A DNA stretch of 64,000 nucleotides from Symbiodinium natans (taxonomy: Eukaryota; Sar; Dinophyceae; Suessiales; Symbiodiniaceae), in NCBI GenBank assembly GCA_905221605.1, contig CAJNDS010000202.1, forward strand, positions 582,404-646,403, read 5' to 3'. Below the pieces are notes generated by a model. The model did no database searches and was not told the origin of the DNA. It worked only from the letters and a program-made list of their open reading frames with translations. Positions 24,200-35,990 of this stretch are shown in pieces (position 1 is the first letter of the stretch; each line of letters starts with the position of its first letter). The translations under genes were made by a program, and so were the position numbers.

Positions 24200-26240
24200 T
24201 AAGTCTTGGGTTTCGGACCTGTTAAGGTGTGGAACCCTTTTTTTCCCTGGAAGCTTCTTAACAAGGTGAATACCAGTGCATGGGTAAACGACAACTCCCG
24301 CCAGCTCCACAGAGCTAGCTTTCGTGACAAGCCCAGCTGCACCCGACTGCATCCCAGATTGCACACACGAGCTTTGATGCCGGGAATCTCCGAGATTCTG
24401 ACAGTCAAGCTGTGGCACCGCAGGGTCGGCGGCAGCCTTCGAAACTCTTTGAGTCATCGGGTTCCAGTGTGAGCGGCGCATGCTACATACAGCAGATGAT
24501 GATACATGCGCACATGCACAGGCCTGGAAATCCCGTAAGCCATTGCTGTTGCACTGTTGCACTCGGGTGCACAAACACACATTCCATTCTCTACGCTTCT
24601 CGAGACAAACGGCCGATCAGAGACGCGCACCTTAGAATGCCAAGGTCTGCCAAAATCCCTGGGGGTGTGATGTGCACTAGGCCCTTTGACATGATGCCGA
24701 GCTGGCCTCCTCAGACGTGCAAGGCTTTCCAGCTCAGTCGCTTCCTGTGTGTTGAGACGGTTGAGACTGTTGGGTCGCCTTTTTTCATCTTGGTGCTCGT
24801 CCTCGACTTAAGCACCCATGTCTTCGGGCTTGGACGGGCCGGAGGCGTCAGGCGCCCCGTTTTGGTCGGTGAGCATCCTCAGCAATTGCAGAAGAAAGGT
24901 CGTGATTGAAGAGGCCGGGGCTGGCATGGTTTGCATGGTTTTGCCACGTCTGCGTCCAGCTCCCGGTTCATGGCGTCAGACTTTGAAGATGCTTGATATA
25001 TGATACAGGCAGGTTTAGTGGTTTTGTCTTCTGCCGCGCTGGCTTCCAACGTTTATCGGTACGGTAAAGGCTGAAGAACGGCATAATTTACATACCTCAA
25101 GATAGCCTGAGGGCGCTGTAGCCAAGCCTGCTGGGGCCTCAGATCTGGTGAAAACTCCTCGGTGCGCAATCATGCCTGGACTTTCGTCAGCCGAGCTGTC
25201 AGGACAGGCTTTCGGACTGGAAGGCCAAACAAGCAAAACGGTCGGCCAAGCGCAGAGCTTTGGCTTGTAGCAATCTCTGAGGCCTCATGTGCGCCACTGC
25301 ACAATCCACGCTGCGCCACATTGAAGTCGATTCAATGGTTGGCACGATCTTGGGTTCCTGCTTGTTCTTTTCTGGCCTTTGGCTTTTTCTGCAAAGATGC
25401 CCTCGGTGGTGACACCGACCTGCTGGACCCATTCACCCGATCAACTCGGCGGGATTGGGTATTGCAGCGTGCTGCACTGCTCAGTTTCCGGCGAGACCCT
25501 CTCCGACCACCAGAAACAGGTCAGTCACAGGAACAAAGGACCTGGCAGCCGACATGGGTTCACAAGACACTTCCAGGCACTTCCAGGAAGGTGCTAAGAG
25601 GATGCAAGAGTGCTGCAAGAGGCCCCCACCACTCTGGCGGGGTGGCCCCGGGCTCCAATGGCTCCAACCCTCGTGAAGTTGACATCTCCTACACGCGCAC
25701 TTTCTGTCATGTTGGGCGACTACTCGAAAAAGACCATGATGTCACATGCCGTCCTTGCCATCCCATCCGAATGTCTTGGATGTTTGATGGTCAGCTCCTG
25801 AGTCAGAGCGTGAACACTGGCTTACAAAGTTTCCCTCACATCTGAAACAAATTTCAAAAAAGCCACACAGCATTCCACGCACTTCTTAGGTGCAATGGGT
25901 CCACACGCTCGGTGATTTTCTACAGTGTCGCGATCTTCTGCAACTCTGCGACTGCTGTCACACGTCTACACAGCTTCAGGGTGTGGTAGCAAAAGTGACA
26001 CATCTTCCAAGGCTTGCTGGACCCACATCAAAGATTCTGGATGATACTGGTGATGCAAGGCTGAAATTCGCTGGGTTCGTTTCGGTGTGCAGGTGCTAAG
26101 TAACATAGCCTGGGAGGCATGCTTTCTTAAAACTCCCTCCGCCCAGTTCCGTTCCCCCGTCAAGTCGCCCCATGTCCACCTGAACATCCGGAAGAGAATA
26201 CGAAACACAACTCTACATCCAGTCGTGCAAGCACCGTACT
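24200..26240. other. mostly no gene recognised; one plus-strand candidate exon
   Basis: The only item of note is on plus at about 25398-25516, after a possible acceptor (TTCTGCAAAG), reading IGYCSVLHCSVSGETLSDHQ and ending at CAG/GTCAGT. The SDH ending recalls EEP-fold proteins, but the rest of such a domain was not found, so I give it little weight. Confidence 0.2.
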
Positions 26241-26249
26241 CTAACAATA

Positions 26250-26990
26250 AACTCTCTGCTTGCTTCGCTGGCCAAGGAGGCTCGGTGTTGATTCTTGATG
26301 ACCACACAAGCCGTTCAATTGAGTACGCTCGGAGCTTTGGAGTTGAGAGGGCACTGAGAGGCCGGTGCCTTCACAGACCACAGACCCTGCCGAGCTTCTG
26401 AAGAGCCCAAGGAAGCGATTTGCCTCTGTCTCCTGCACCCATCTGACGATGTCCTGCACAGCGGACACCCAACAAGACTCGATGAGAGTCAGATGACAGT
26501 AGACCCATGACACAACGGATCACAACGGGCTCTGAAGACTCTGAAGACTCTGAAGCCTTCCACAGCAAGAGCCCCAGCTTCCTCACCTGGCAAAAAAGTG
26601 ATCTCCCAGATGCTGAGGATCTCCCACTTGGACTCCCAATGATCTCTTCCAGCCTCCGTGTCCGTGAGGGGAATGGCAGCATCCTCGGAACTTTGCAACA
26701 CGGTTACAACATGATTAAAAATCAAAAACCCGTGCGTTCTCAAAGAAATATTTAACAAAAAAGACTCAAGTGTTTCAGCACGAGAGGTGGCAGAGTTTGT
26801 CATACTTGGGGTGCAACGAAACCGCTTGGCAAGATGGCAGCCATGGCAGATCTCCACTTCCGTGCCCATTTGCAGGCACGCCAGCCAGTAGTTGGATGGA
26901 CCTGAAACGAGCACGCATGCTCGAGGACTTTGACACTTCTCACTAAGCCACACCAACTCTTCCACCCTTCTTACCCTTTTCTGCACGAAG
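26250..26990 (-). CDS. unrecognised multi-exon protein with CxxC-like motif
   Basis: The best exon is 26587-26690: acceptor GTTGCAAAG, donor TTGCCAG/GTGAGG, 104 nt with consistent phases, reading EDAAIPLTDTEAGRDHWESK, then ILSIWEITFL. Upstream, about 26770-26905 (acceptor GCTCGTTTCAG) reads SNYWLACLQMGTEVEICHGC, then HLAKRFRC, with cysteines that could bind metal. Further upstream, about 26905-26990 reads RRVEELVWLSEKCQSPRA. Downstream, about 26390-26450 (acceptor GCTGTGCAG) reads DIVRWVQETEANRFLGLF. No family is assigned. The phase between 26587 and the downstream segment does not match directly, so an exon may be missing. Confidence 0.45.
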
Positions 26991-27293
26991 TGCTTGAACG
27001 GTTCTCACAACGACAAGTGTGAGTTCACAACTCAGCTGCAGTTAGTCACCCCCAAAAACCATCTGTTCATCAACGGAAGCCTCTAAGCCTTGAGGTTCGC
27101 ACAGCAATGACCTCACGGGCGTCTCGCATCGGAGGAAGCTCTGCAGACTCCTCTGGTGCGGACTGTGCTGTGGATGTTGAAGATGAGCAAGTCAGCAAGG
27201 GTATGTCCCATGACTGGGATGGGAATACATGCGTGCAGGCTCCTCCGCCTGAGCTGGCCTCTGCCCATCCTCATCGCTGGTTGTCCAGCGAGC

Positions 27294-28002
27294 CTGCACA
27301 ATTCACTTGACTGCAAGCAACTCTGATAGCGTCCAAAGCCTTTTTGGCTAGCATAGCGGCGCAAGGCGCGAAAGCACAAGTGTGCCTCCCAGGCCAAGTC
27401 TCTCTTTCGCTCGCGTTCCTGGGCAGAATGAGATCTCTGAGTTAAGCGGGATTAAGTTGGACTGTGACGATGTCTAAGCTGGTGGCAGCCATGGAGCCTC
27501 TACCACGGCCTAGAGGGAACAGAAAGGTGAAGTACACCGAAGTGCCATCGTGTGGCACTTAGTAACGGGCTTCGAATCGGGTTGCGTTCATACCAGTTGG
27601 TGTCATCCCGATGGCGCCGGCCATCATCAACCTGTACACCAAGTCACCAAGTGAACTTATTCGAAACATGGTGGAATGTTGTGGAATGTTCCAAGAACCT
27701 CTTCGTCATGCGAGGAGCGCCGGCTCTTTTTGTCGTCCCTGTGACGACGCCGACTTCGACTCCGACTCCTCTGAGGAAGACAAATTCGGGTTAATCTGGA
27801 GTTGATATGCCGGGTTCGAGTTCGCGTGCAAGATGTGCTTCCACGTGGTCCCCGCAGAGGAAAAAAAGTCCTTCTTCTGCTCTTGCTCCTGACAGGCAGG
27901 GCCAACCAGGGCTAACCCTGTCCTGACCTACTCGAGCTGTGTGGAGAATGGCAATACTCGATGGTGACTCCTGCTACGCTTGCCCTGCTCTGTCGGCACT
28001 TC
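27294..28002 (-). CDS. Ser/Arg-rich protein (splicing-factor-like) with microexons
   Basis: Three exons join in phase 0. Exon 27958-28002 (45 nt; acceptor CTTTCCAG, donor CGA/GTATTG) reads EVPTEQGKRSRSHHR. Exon 27699-27770 (72 nt; acceptor CTTCCTCAG, donor GAAGAG/GTTCTT) reads RSRSRSRRRHRDDKKSRRSS. The third exon starts at 27631 after GTACAG and reads VDDGRRHRDDTNWYERNP. RS and RHRDD repeats are typical of SR-family and other spliceosomal proteins in the nucleus. A further exon at 27294-27418 (acceptor TCTGCCCAG, GC donor GTGCAG/GCTCGC) reads ERERKRDLAWEAHLCFRALR and may be the same gene or its neighbour. No RNA-recognition motif was found, so the exact factor cannot be named. The intron at 27632-27698 is only 67 nt. 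Confidence 0.55.
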
Positions 28003-28009
28003 CTGGAAA

Positions 28010-30650
28010 GAGATGGGAAAATTCGAAATCATCTGAACATCTCCAGGTTGCGAATATTTTCCCAACAACCCTAGTCCTATCGAGAGATTTGCTGGCACTG
28101 TGCTGACACTGTGGCCTCTGGAGGTGCTTCGACAGGCTCGCCGCTGCTGTCCCACACACGGGCGAGGATGGCCTGAAACGTACTAAAATTTACTAAAACG
28201 CTGCTGTGCTGTTCTCCTCTGGCGCGCCGTTGCGTGCCGTATCGAACCAGAGTCAAACGTCAGACTCTCCCTTCTGCCGGACAAAGCATGCCCTGGGTGT
28301 TTGGGTGGCTGCGCCAATTGCATCCGTGAGTGCAAGCCTGGCGAAGCTCGCGCCAAAGGCTCATTTCCGGAAAAGTCTGCATGATCTTCGGCCAGCCTCG
28401 CAAGTTTGCAAGCCAGGTTGAACAGGTGCGCTGAGGATCAGTTGTGTCCGCTGCCGTTTGAGGCTGCGCCAAGTGGCAACTGTGCATGATAACAATCTTT
28501 GCCAATGTCAAGCTCAGTCGCTGCCCCGCACACAGTCATTGAAGCGCTTCGCCTGTCAAAGCAAGCTGCTACGTGTCCGGGCCACAGCACTGCTGCCACA
28601 TCGCCTCTGCCATGGCTGCCCTGTTGAGGAGGCACAAAAACTGTGCCCGGAAGCATTTCGGGGCCTTGCATCTAGGCAGGCTTCTGCCGTCAAGAAATTG
28701 TCCACGCAAAGATCCGTCAAGGTCCGAACACAGTCGTATGCTGTCCTGATAGGCACCTGGGCAACTCCGGTTAGATCTGGAACGCACTTGAGAACCTTCC
28801 GAAGCGGATACCCAAGAAGCTCACGCTGGCGTAAAGATCGAGCAAGTGCGTCTTCTCGAACCTTTCCGATGCCAGAAGCGAGCATCACGCCCCCACTAGG
28901 CTTTCACTTCCTTCACACGCAAAGCCATGGGAGTGGCACCACTCTGCCATCAGCGTCTGCATGTGACAGCTGTAGAACATTCGGGATGATCGCCTTGCAT
29001 ACGGACGTCACCTTTATTGAACTGCTAGAATCGACACAAAACCAAAAAGCCTTACGACAAATGCAGGCAAGCTGCTCAAACTTGACATGGGCTCGTCCCT
29101 GCACTCCCAGCACGATCCAGCATGTGCACAATATGCCGCCAAAACGACATGACACTGCAGCATGTGCCTGTCAAAGCGTGCAGGCATGGGCAACACTTGC
29201 TGCCATGTACGTGTAGATGCTGGTAGCATGGCCTGTGCCACGCTTGAAACTTCCCCCTCAGTCACTATGCCGCATACTGCACCTGAGATGCAGCAGCGAG
29301 AGTGACACAGCAATGTTGGCATTTCCCTGGCCACAAGCGTCTGAAAGGTCGGCACAAAGCAGCCGACTAGCTTCCGCAAATAAAGCCTGCAGACTTTGCC
29401 ATTGCATCTCACATTGGCACTGACACGTGCGGATGACGCCGGCCTCCTGCGGTCTTTCGAGCATTGTCTCGGTGGCTGTGCCGCCCATGACGCCGACCTG
29501 GATGTCGTAACTTGTCCGCGAACTGAAAGATCGATGCCATGCGAAGTGAACAAAATGCATAGCTGCACCGGATACAGGTCTCCCGCGATGAGCTTCAAAG
29601 CGTGGCGTTGCTCTTGGAGTCCTTGCCGAAGTTCTTCGGATGCCTGCTTCAGGTGCGCTAAGCTGAACTGCCAAGCTGGTAGCCACGCATTAGCATCCGG
29701 GCCCGAAGCATGTGATGATGGAGACACTAGGGTTCAAAGAACTATGCACGTTGTGCAAACACAACTGTCTCTTCTAGAGGTTTTTTTGAGTTGGTTGACT
29801 GGGTGGGATCCAGATGTGCGCAAGCGTAGTGGAGCAGTGTAGCAGTGTTGGCAAAATCCACTTATCCTTCAGGCCCATCAGTTGCCCGACCGCCAACCCA
29901 CCCCATGGTTGCCACCTGCAAGCCTCCAAGACTCGTTTAATGCCGCTGTAGAAGGCTCCGACTAAGCTACCTGGCCTGAAGCTCCCCAGCTACTGATATT
30001 GGAGAGACACGCCACGTTGTTGAACACGGGTTGATGGAAGGGTTGATGGTTATTCTGACAAGCGTGCACTAAGCCGCGAAGCTAGAGCTGCGAGCAGTTG
30101 ATGGCACTTCCATTGCCTCCGAGAGTCTGTGGAAGGCAGCTTGAGCCTCAGAGAAGTGCGAAGAGAAAGAGTTGAGATACGCTGCATGGCAGCGTGCTCG
30201 ATGGCACATATGGCACATATGGCACCCCTACGTGACCTCTGCGTAAGTCCTGAAAAGGCACTCGTTTAGAGTGCCTTTAGAACATAGGAAAACCTAGTGA
30301 TACATCATGCACCGGTCAGCTAGTCAGTTTAGACTATGCTTGGTCGATAGGATGACTGTCCAGTAGCACCATTGAAACCAGGCTTCTGAAAAGCAGGAAT
30401 GCCCGAAGCGCCGGAGGAAAAGCATTCTGCAGAAGTACCCAACAGATCCCAACAGCCCCAAAACAGAAACTCTTCTAAATAGACCATTGATTGCGCTGGT
30501 GGAAAAATCAGTCAAGCAGCCTTCTCCCCCAGGTCTGGGTTCTTGTCTGGGTGGAGAGCTCGAGAAAGCTGCCAGACAAGGCTTCTCGACTTGCTTCAGC
30601 CACTTGTGCTGGAGAGTAGGAAGAAAAAACATAACAACAAAAACACACAT
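28010..30650. other. ambiguous region; several weak coding stretches
   Basis: Weak minus candidates: 28575-28735 after acceptor CTATCAG (two frames are both protein-like, for example QFLCLLNRAAMAEAMWQQCC); 28790-28888 (REDALARSLRQRELLGYPLR); and 29560-29690 (AHLKQASEELRQGLQEQRHA, a good helix). A long plus-strand open frame at 28458-29216 overlaps them and looks spurious. I cannot assemble a gene. A perfect hairpin lies at 30254-30278. Confidence 0.3.
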
Positions 30651-30679
30651 TATACTGTTTAAGTCATTTCCTCAGTCCA

Positions 30680-31783
30680 GGGGTTCTGCATGGTTCTGCC
30701 TGGCGGTACGCATAGGCAACGTCGGACTCCCCGTAGCCACCAAGGTGAGCACCACCGAGTCGCAGCACGGCTCCAGCGAAGGGAACTCGACCATCCTCTA
30801 GCCCACTGGCCCAAGCACCAGGTGCTACAATCCACCCTTCGGCTTGTACCCGGCCTCTGGACAAATTCTTACCACCTCATCCGATGGCAATCCCACCAGG
30901 ATCTTCTGCTCCTTGTGGGCATCCGCCACCTGGCAGAATCTTCCGTTGCTTCCCGTGACTTCGGAAAGCTCGCGCGGAATTTCACCTCCAACTCTAAGTC
31001 TTAGGCCGACTCGCGGAGCCGACGTCGAATGACTGCATCTGCAAACCTCAAACGAAAGACAGAAACCCAGTGTGTAGTCTGCAGATATTACAGACTCCCC
31101 TCCCCCCCCCTTGGCAGTGGCTGTTCCGAAGATGCCTAAGCTCGACACCATGGTTCGTCACCACAGACCTCCACGCCGTCTAGTCGGACTATAGCGACCC
31201 CCTGGCAGCATGGCTGAGATCTCACTGCCCCCGTGCTGATCTTCACCGACTGCTGAGCCGCTGAGCTACTCGCCACATCTGAAGGCGGTGGTGGCGGCGC
31301 AGGTGGCTGCGGTGGAGGAGGTATGTGGCCGGGCACCTGGGGCACTCATTGGCAAACTTCATGCTCTTCGCCGGGAGAACGTGAATTTTGCCTGAACTCC
31401 GGCAGTGGGAGCAGGTGGCGCTGCACCTCACAGAACTTGGCTCTAAGCTGGGTACATGGTATGGATCATGCTCACCTGCCTTGTTTGGCCAGAGGCTTTG
31501 TGGCTTGCTCAACCTTCTGGGCCTGGAAGCTGCGAGCAGAATCGCTTCAACAGCTGCGAAGCAGTGAGGATTCTCCGTTTTGGATTGTCCACATGTGTCC
31601 ACTGCTTGAGGTGCCTTCAGCCGTTCCAAGATCTTCTGCTTTACAGCGGGAAGCTTGGCTTTGCGAGCGGCCTCAGGCAGACCTGAGAAAACTTACACAG
31701 TTGAACTGCGTCTCTGCTGCAGCAATTCGGCTCAGCTCTGCCTTTTTAAGTTCTGCCTTTTTGGGACTTCTCGAGCATGACTG
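30680..31783 (-). CDS. unrecognised multi-exon protein with Lys-rich helix and proline-rich linker
   Basis: Minus segments in order: 31697 to about 31782 (acceptor CGTGCAG, donor AACTGT/GTAAGT; reads SRSPKKAELKKAELSRIAAA); about 31600-31671 (ARKAKLPAVKQKILERLKAP); about 31478-31530 (QKVEQATKPLAKQG, donor GGCAG/GTGAGC); about 31350-31450 (LRAKFCEVQRHLLPLPEF); about 31180-31345, a poly-Pro linker followed by QSVKISTGAVRSQPCCQGVA; 30873-30993 (121 nt; acceptor CTTAG, donor GAGGTG/GTAAGA; VGGEIPRELSEVTGSNGRFC, then HKEQKILVGLPSDEV); and about 30680-30840 (GWIVAPGAWASGLEDGRVPF, then GGYGESDVAYAY). No family is recognised. Two junctions need 21- and 25-nt introns or else contain a nonsense change or frameshift, so a decayed gene is possible. 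Confidence 0.5.
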
Positions 31784-31799
31784 CACGACTCAGGGCAAT

Positions 31800-34450
31800 G
31801 CTTGCAGGAAGTGCCTTTTCAGCCATCTCCTTCAAAGTTGACGTTGCAAATCCGTAAAGAATGGAGCACGGGGGGCAATGTGGGCTGTTGGTGTGGGCTC
31901 ATGCGCGTGTTAGTTGGCGATGGGCAGAGCTCACATTGGTGCTGGTCATTCTTTACTTGTCCACTGCTGTTCATCTTTGTTGCTGATATGTGCGGATCTG
32001 AGTAATAGTACCGAACATGATGCGTCTGCATCAGAGTTGCTTGCAGTGCCCATCGGTTGTCGGGCAATTTTTTGCGCCGTCGTTACTTCGAGGCTTAGCA
32101 CTGGCACTGCCTGGGGTCTGAGTTTGGAGTTGGAGGACGTGAACCTTAAGGGCTTAAGGTTCCGGAGTTGTGCCCTTGTGGCTCTGTTGATGATCGCACT
32201 GCCTAGGGCCTGCCAGTCTTGTGGGGGTTTGAGGTTTGGATTGGTCTGTGACTTTTTGAGATTTGTGGGCCAGGAGTGCAGGGTTAAGAAGGAGCGGTTT
32301 AAGGGTACACGCTTGGCACTCTTGAGGGCGTTGAATACTTGAATATTTGAGGCGAGAGAACGAAAAGAGGTGGCCTGGGCCTGCTTCTCCAACTCATCGG
32401 CTCCCTGCACATGGGTAATAGGTGAAGCACGCTGAAGCATTTTGGAACATTTTGGATGCATTTGGAGCTTCAGCCCCGCTCGAGGATCCGGCATCTGCCA
32501 TGATGCCCTGCCGGCGCCTGGGGCAACGAGCAACGCTCGAACAAACAGCTGCACCGCACAACCCACGCAGCCTCGGCTGTAGCTCGTCAACAGCACCCTG
32601 CACAGCTGCATCTGTAATGACAGGCAACAATGACAGATTCAATAGTTTCATGGGCGCTTTGATCAGACTTGCGCATGGCCTGCTGCGTCACCCGGTGAAG
32701 GCATCATGATTGAGTGGCTTGTTCATGATATTAATATGATAGTAGAACGGCGTCTAGGACCTCCTCACACCACATTCGTTGGCTATCCTCTTCAAGAGCA
32801 CAACCTGTACTTCCTGTAGCACACCTGATCACCCTACTGTTGCCATTGGACATCAGACGTCTCTGACGAGGGTTCTTATTCCCGATATGCTGCAAGCAGA
32901 ACCCATGAACTTGAGCATTCATGCCAGCCATTGCCAACTGCTGCAGCGCTTGCAACGCAAGTTCGTAAGAGCAAAGTGCAATAACAGCAATCTTGACCGA
33001 TGTACAACCTGACAGTTTACAGGAAAGCCGCGAACCGAAACGCAAACAGGAAACGAACCGCCAGGAACCGCACGCACAAAGGAACCGTGTGGGCGGAAGC
33101 CCCGGTGTGATGAGTAGAGTGTCATGCCACCAGCACCCCACATCCCTCGTCTTCATGTGAAGCAACACCAAAGACCCGGCTGCCTTCAGGACTCACAGGT
33201 TCCTCTCCTATCCTCTCTCGGGGTGACTGTGCGTATCCTGCAGAGGGCGTCAGCCATAACAAGGTTAAACCTGAAAGTATTTGTTGCCATCGAAAGCAAG
33301 GGCGTTCTCCAGGGGCGGCAGAAGTCCCCAGACGAACATAGTGGTCGAAACCAAAACGGCAGCTCCGCGCCTTGTGTGCTGGCGCTACATAGTCCGCCAC
33401 GAACATGTGAATTTGCAGGAAAAAGCTGCTTTTCCTCTTGTTGCTGCCCCAAAAAACTCCCAATTTGAAAGCCAAAGCATCTAAGCACCTCCTCTGAACT
33501 CCTCTGCACCTCTCTGGGGCGTTGTGTTGCCTACCGAGCTTGGAGGCCGAGCGCACACTGATTGTGAACCGGCTTGATTGAGATGGGGGGGCTGAATGTG
33601 TGGATGTGTGGTTCACGCTTGGCAACTAGCAGACTGCCCTGGAGGGCACCTCTTGGGGACGAGCCCTGATCGAAACTAATTACACGAAGATGGCAAACAG
33701 TCCTGCCCTTGTCTCTGTCTGCCTGCTGGGCACGATTCTTGGTGGCGGGCCGAAGTAAACAAAGCCTTCCTGAGCGATTGGCCCAAACTTCGTTTCTGCA
33801 TCGTTGTTGCGCAGTTGGCTGTTCGTTGTTTCTTGTCGCCTCGTGAGTGCTGGGGTTGACACTTTAAGCCTTCGGGCCGGATGTGTTGCACGCGCTGGGC
33901 CAGGCATGTACATCCAGGCGGTGCGTGCCGCGGTCGAGGATGCACCAACTCACTCACCTCGCTCCTCTGGACTGACTGGGTTCAAGGGGATCTGTCTCGC
34001 TGGACGGACTTTCATGATATCGTCAGCAGCAAATGCTATTCTTGGCACAGTGTACATTTTGCAAGAACCAGATACGATGATACCACGTCATGTACGCCAC
34101 ATTTCGCACAATTCCCGACGTGAAGACTACTTGACATGCCATCCAGCTTCGACAGCTTGCAGGCCTTCAACAAAGGCCGACCTTCAAAGCCTGTTCCTTT
34201 TGCGCCGGCCGATGAACTCGTTAGAGCGAATCGAGGCTGCTAACAGAGGAACTAGCACAAGGGTTCTTCACCGTGGCGCCAATCAACCTGAACTAGGCGA
34301 AGCCACTAAGCTAGGTTCGAGCTGTGCATCTGCCTACCAGGACCATGACTCTTTGAGCATTGTGGACGAGCTAGATATCATCCCGCCTCGCCAGTGCAGG
34401 TGGAAAAAATGCACAAGCCTCGATGCCCACTAGTAGCCAGCACTTGCTGG
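31800..34450. other. ambiguous region; weak coding stretches
   Basis: Minus 31946 to about 32405 is a long open stretch (ADELEKQAQATSFRSLASNI, then VFNALKSAKRVPLNRSF) that could be an exon. Minus 32900-33000 reads VKIAVIALCSYELALQALQQ. Minus 33400-33510 reads SSEEVLRCFGFQIGSFLGQQ. A plus open frame at 33804-34433 (LERIEAANRGTSTRVLHRG) is protein-like but has no splice context. None could be joined into a gene. Confidence 0.25.
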
Positions 34451-34453
34451 CTA

Positions 34454-34895
34454 GAGCTGACGAGATGTCAGGCTTCGGGTTGCAGCTGGGAGCATTGCTT
34501 CCATGCAGACCCGGACCCTGTGAGAAAATCCTCCACAAATCTGGGCTAAGTCAGCTGGTGATGACCCTCTGCTTGCGGCAAGAGGGCAGAGAATAGACGT
34601 CAAGAGCGTCTGAAGTACTTCGCAGGATGTTGAGAATACGAAGGTTTGCCCATGCCACTTCCACATTGAAGATCACCATCGAGCTGCTTGCCGCCCGTCC
34701 TCTCATGCTTGAGTCAAAAGCCACAGGCCTGAGCAAAGGGCCCGCATGAGAAAGCTGAGAGACATCTGATTTCAGACTTAATTGAACAATTCCTGCAGAA
34801 ATGAGAGCCTCCTGTGCTAGCAGCGAGCTAGCTTGACACGAGGCTTCGAAAAGAACTCCGATAACTTGGACTGTGTCCAAGGCTTCACAGCAAGA
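34454..34895 (-). CDS. unrecognised helical protein, C-terminal exons
   Basis: Exon from about 34885 down to about 34604 reads VLFEASCQASSLLAQEALIS, then MVIFNVEVAWANLRILNIL, a helical pattern like armadillo or HEAT repeats, but not specific. A 58-nt GT-AG intron (GTCTAT to TTAGCCCAG) joins it in phase to a last segment reading ICGGFSHRVRVCMEAMLPAA and ending at a stop near 34454. Upstream, the gene runs into the 35-kb microsatellite, which would lie in an intron. Function is unknown. Confidence 0.5.
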
Positions 34896-34904
34896 GACTC
34901 CACA

Positions 34905-35670
34905 TACATACACACATGCACACCCACACTCACGCGCGCACACACACACAGACACACGCGCACGCACGCATACACACGCGCGCACGCACGCACGCGCACA
35001 CTTACATAGACGCACATACACATACACATACACATACACATACCCATACCCATACCCATACCCATACACATACACACACAGAGAGACACAAATATACACA
35101 CATGCATACATCCATCCATACATTCATACATACACTCCTACAATCATACCCGATACTACGCACACACACACACACACATACGCACACCTACATACACAGG
35201 CTTGCATACGTACGTACGTACATACGTTCGTGCATGCACACATGCACACATGTACATACATACATACATACGTACATACAGACATACATATACATATGCG
35301 CACATACGTACATGTGCGCACAGACGTACATGTGCGCACAGACGTACATGTGCGCACAGACGTACATGTGCGCACAGACGTACATGTGCGCACAGACGTA
35401 ATTCATGCAGACATACGTACATACATTAATTATGTGCAGATGTACATACGTACATGAGTACATATGTGGTTGCAAACGTACATGCATGCGTACAAACGTA
35501 CATAAATCGTATACATGCGCACATGAATACATCACATTGCATGTTGCTATGTAACGCTACATTGCATTACACACATACATCTATATCTATATGTGTACTA
35601 AATAAGAATAAAAATATAGGCATGTATATGTATAGTAACATATTTACACACACATACTTACTTCCATAGA
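34905..35670. repeat. compound microsatellite (CA)n, (CATA)n with an 18-bp tandem unit
   Basis: Mixed CA, CATA, CATG and CGTA repeats. At 35308-35397 five exact copies of the 18-bp unit gtacatgtgcgcacagac follow one another; the unit contains the palindrome gtgcgcac. The tract lies between coding exons on minus. Confidence 0.95.
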
Positions 35671-35990
35671 CATACTTGAAAAAGGCCGATGGCCTCTTTA
35701 TCTGTTTCCCCTATACCTTAACATAGCCCCTCGATACCCTAGTAAGAACCACCCCTGCAAAACATAAGCCCTACTTAAAGAGACCACCAATCAATATAAG
35801 ACATACTTGCATACTTAGTCTACATGACTGCTTGACATGCTGCTGCTGCCGGAGTTTCATGGAAAAAGAGTCGACGTGCAAGAGCTGCGGTGTTTGCCAA
35901 AACCTCTTGTAGCTTTGGCGATGTCCGCAGACTGCTCTCTCATGATTACGAATGCTTCTTTCCATCCTTGACCCTCAGATGATCTCAGAC

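Noticed and set aside
25398..25516. Plus-strand SDH-containing exon as a second EEP enzyme
   Set aside because: No other EEP motifs occur on plus nearby, and every confident gene is on minus.
28458..29216. Plus-strand open frame of 252 codons
   Set aside because: Composition is Ser/Cys/His/Arg-rich without domain or splice context, and minus-strand segments in the same place look at least as coding.
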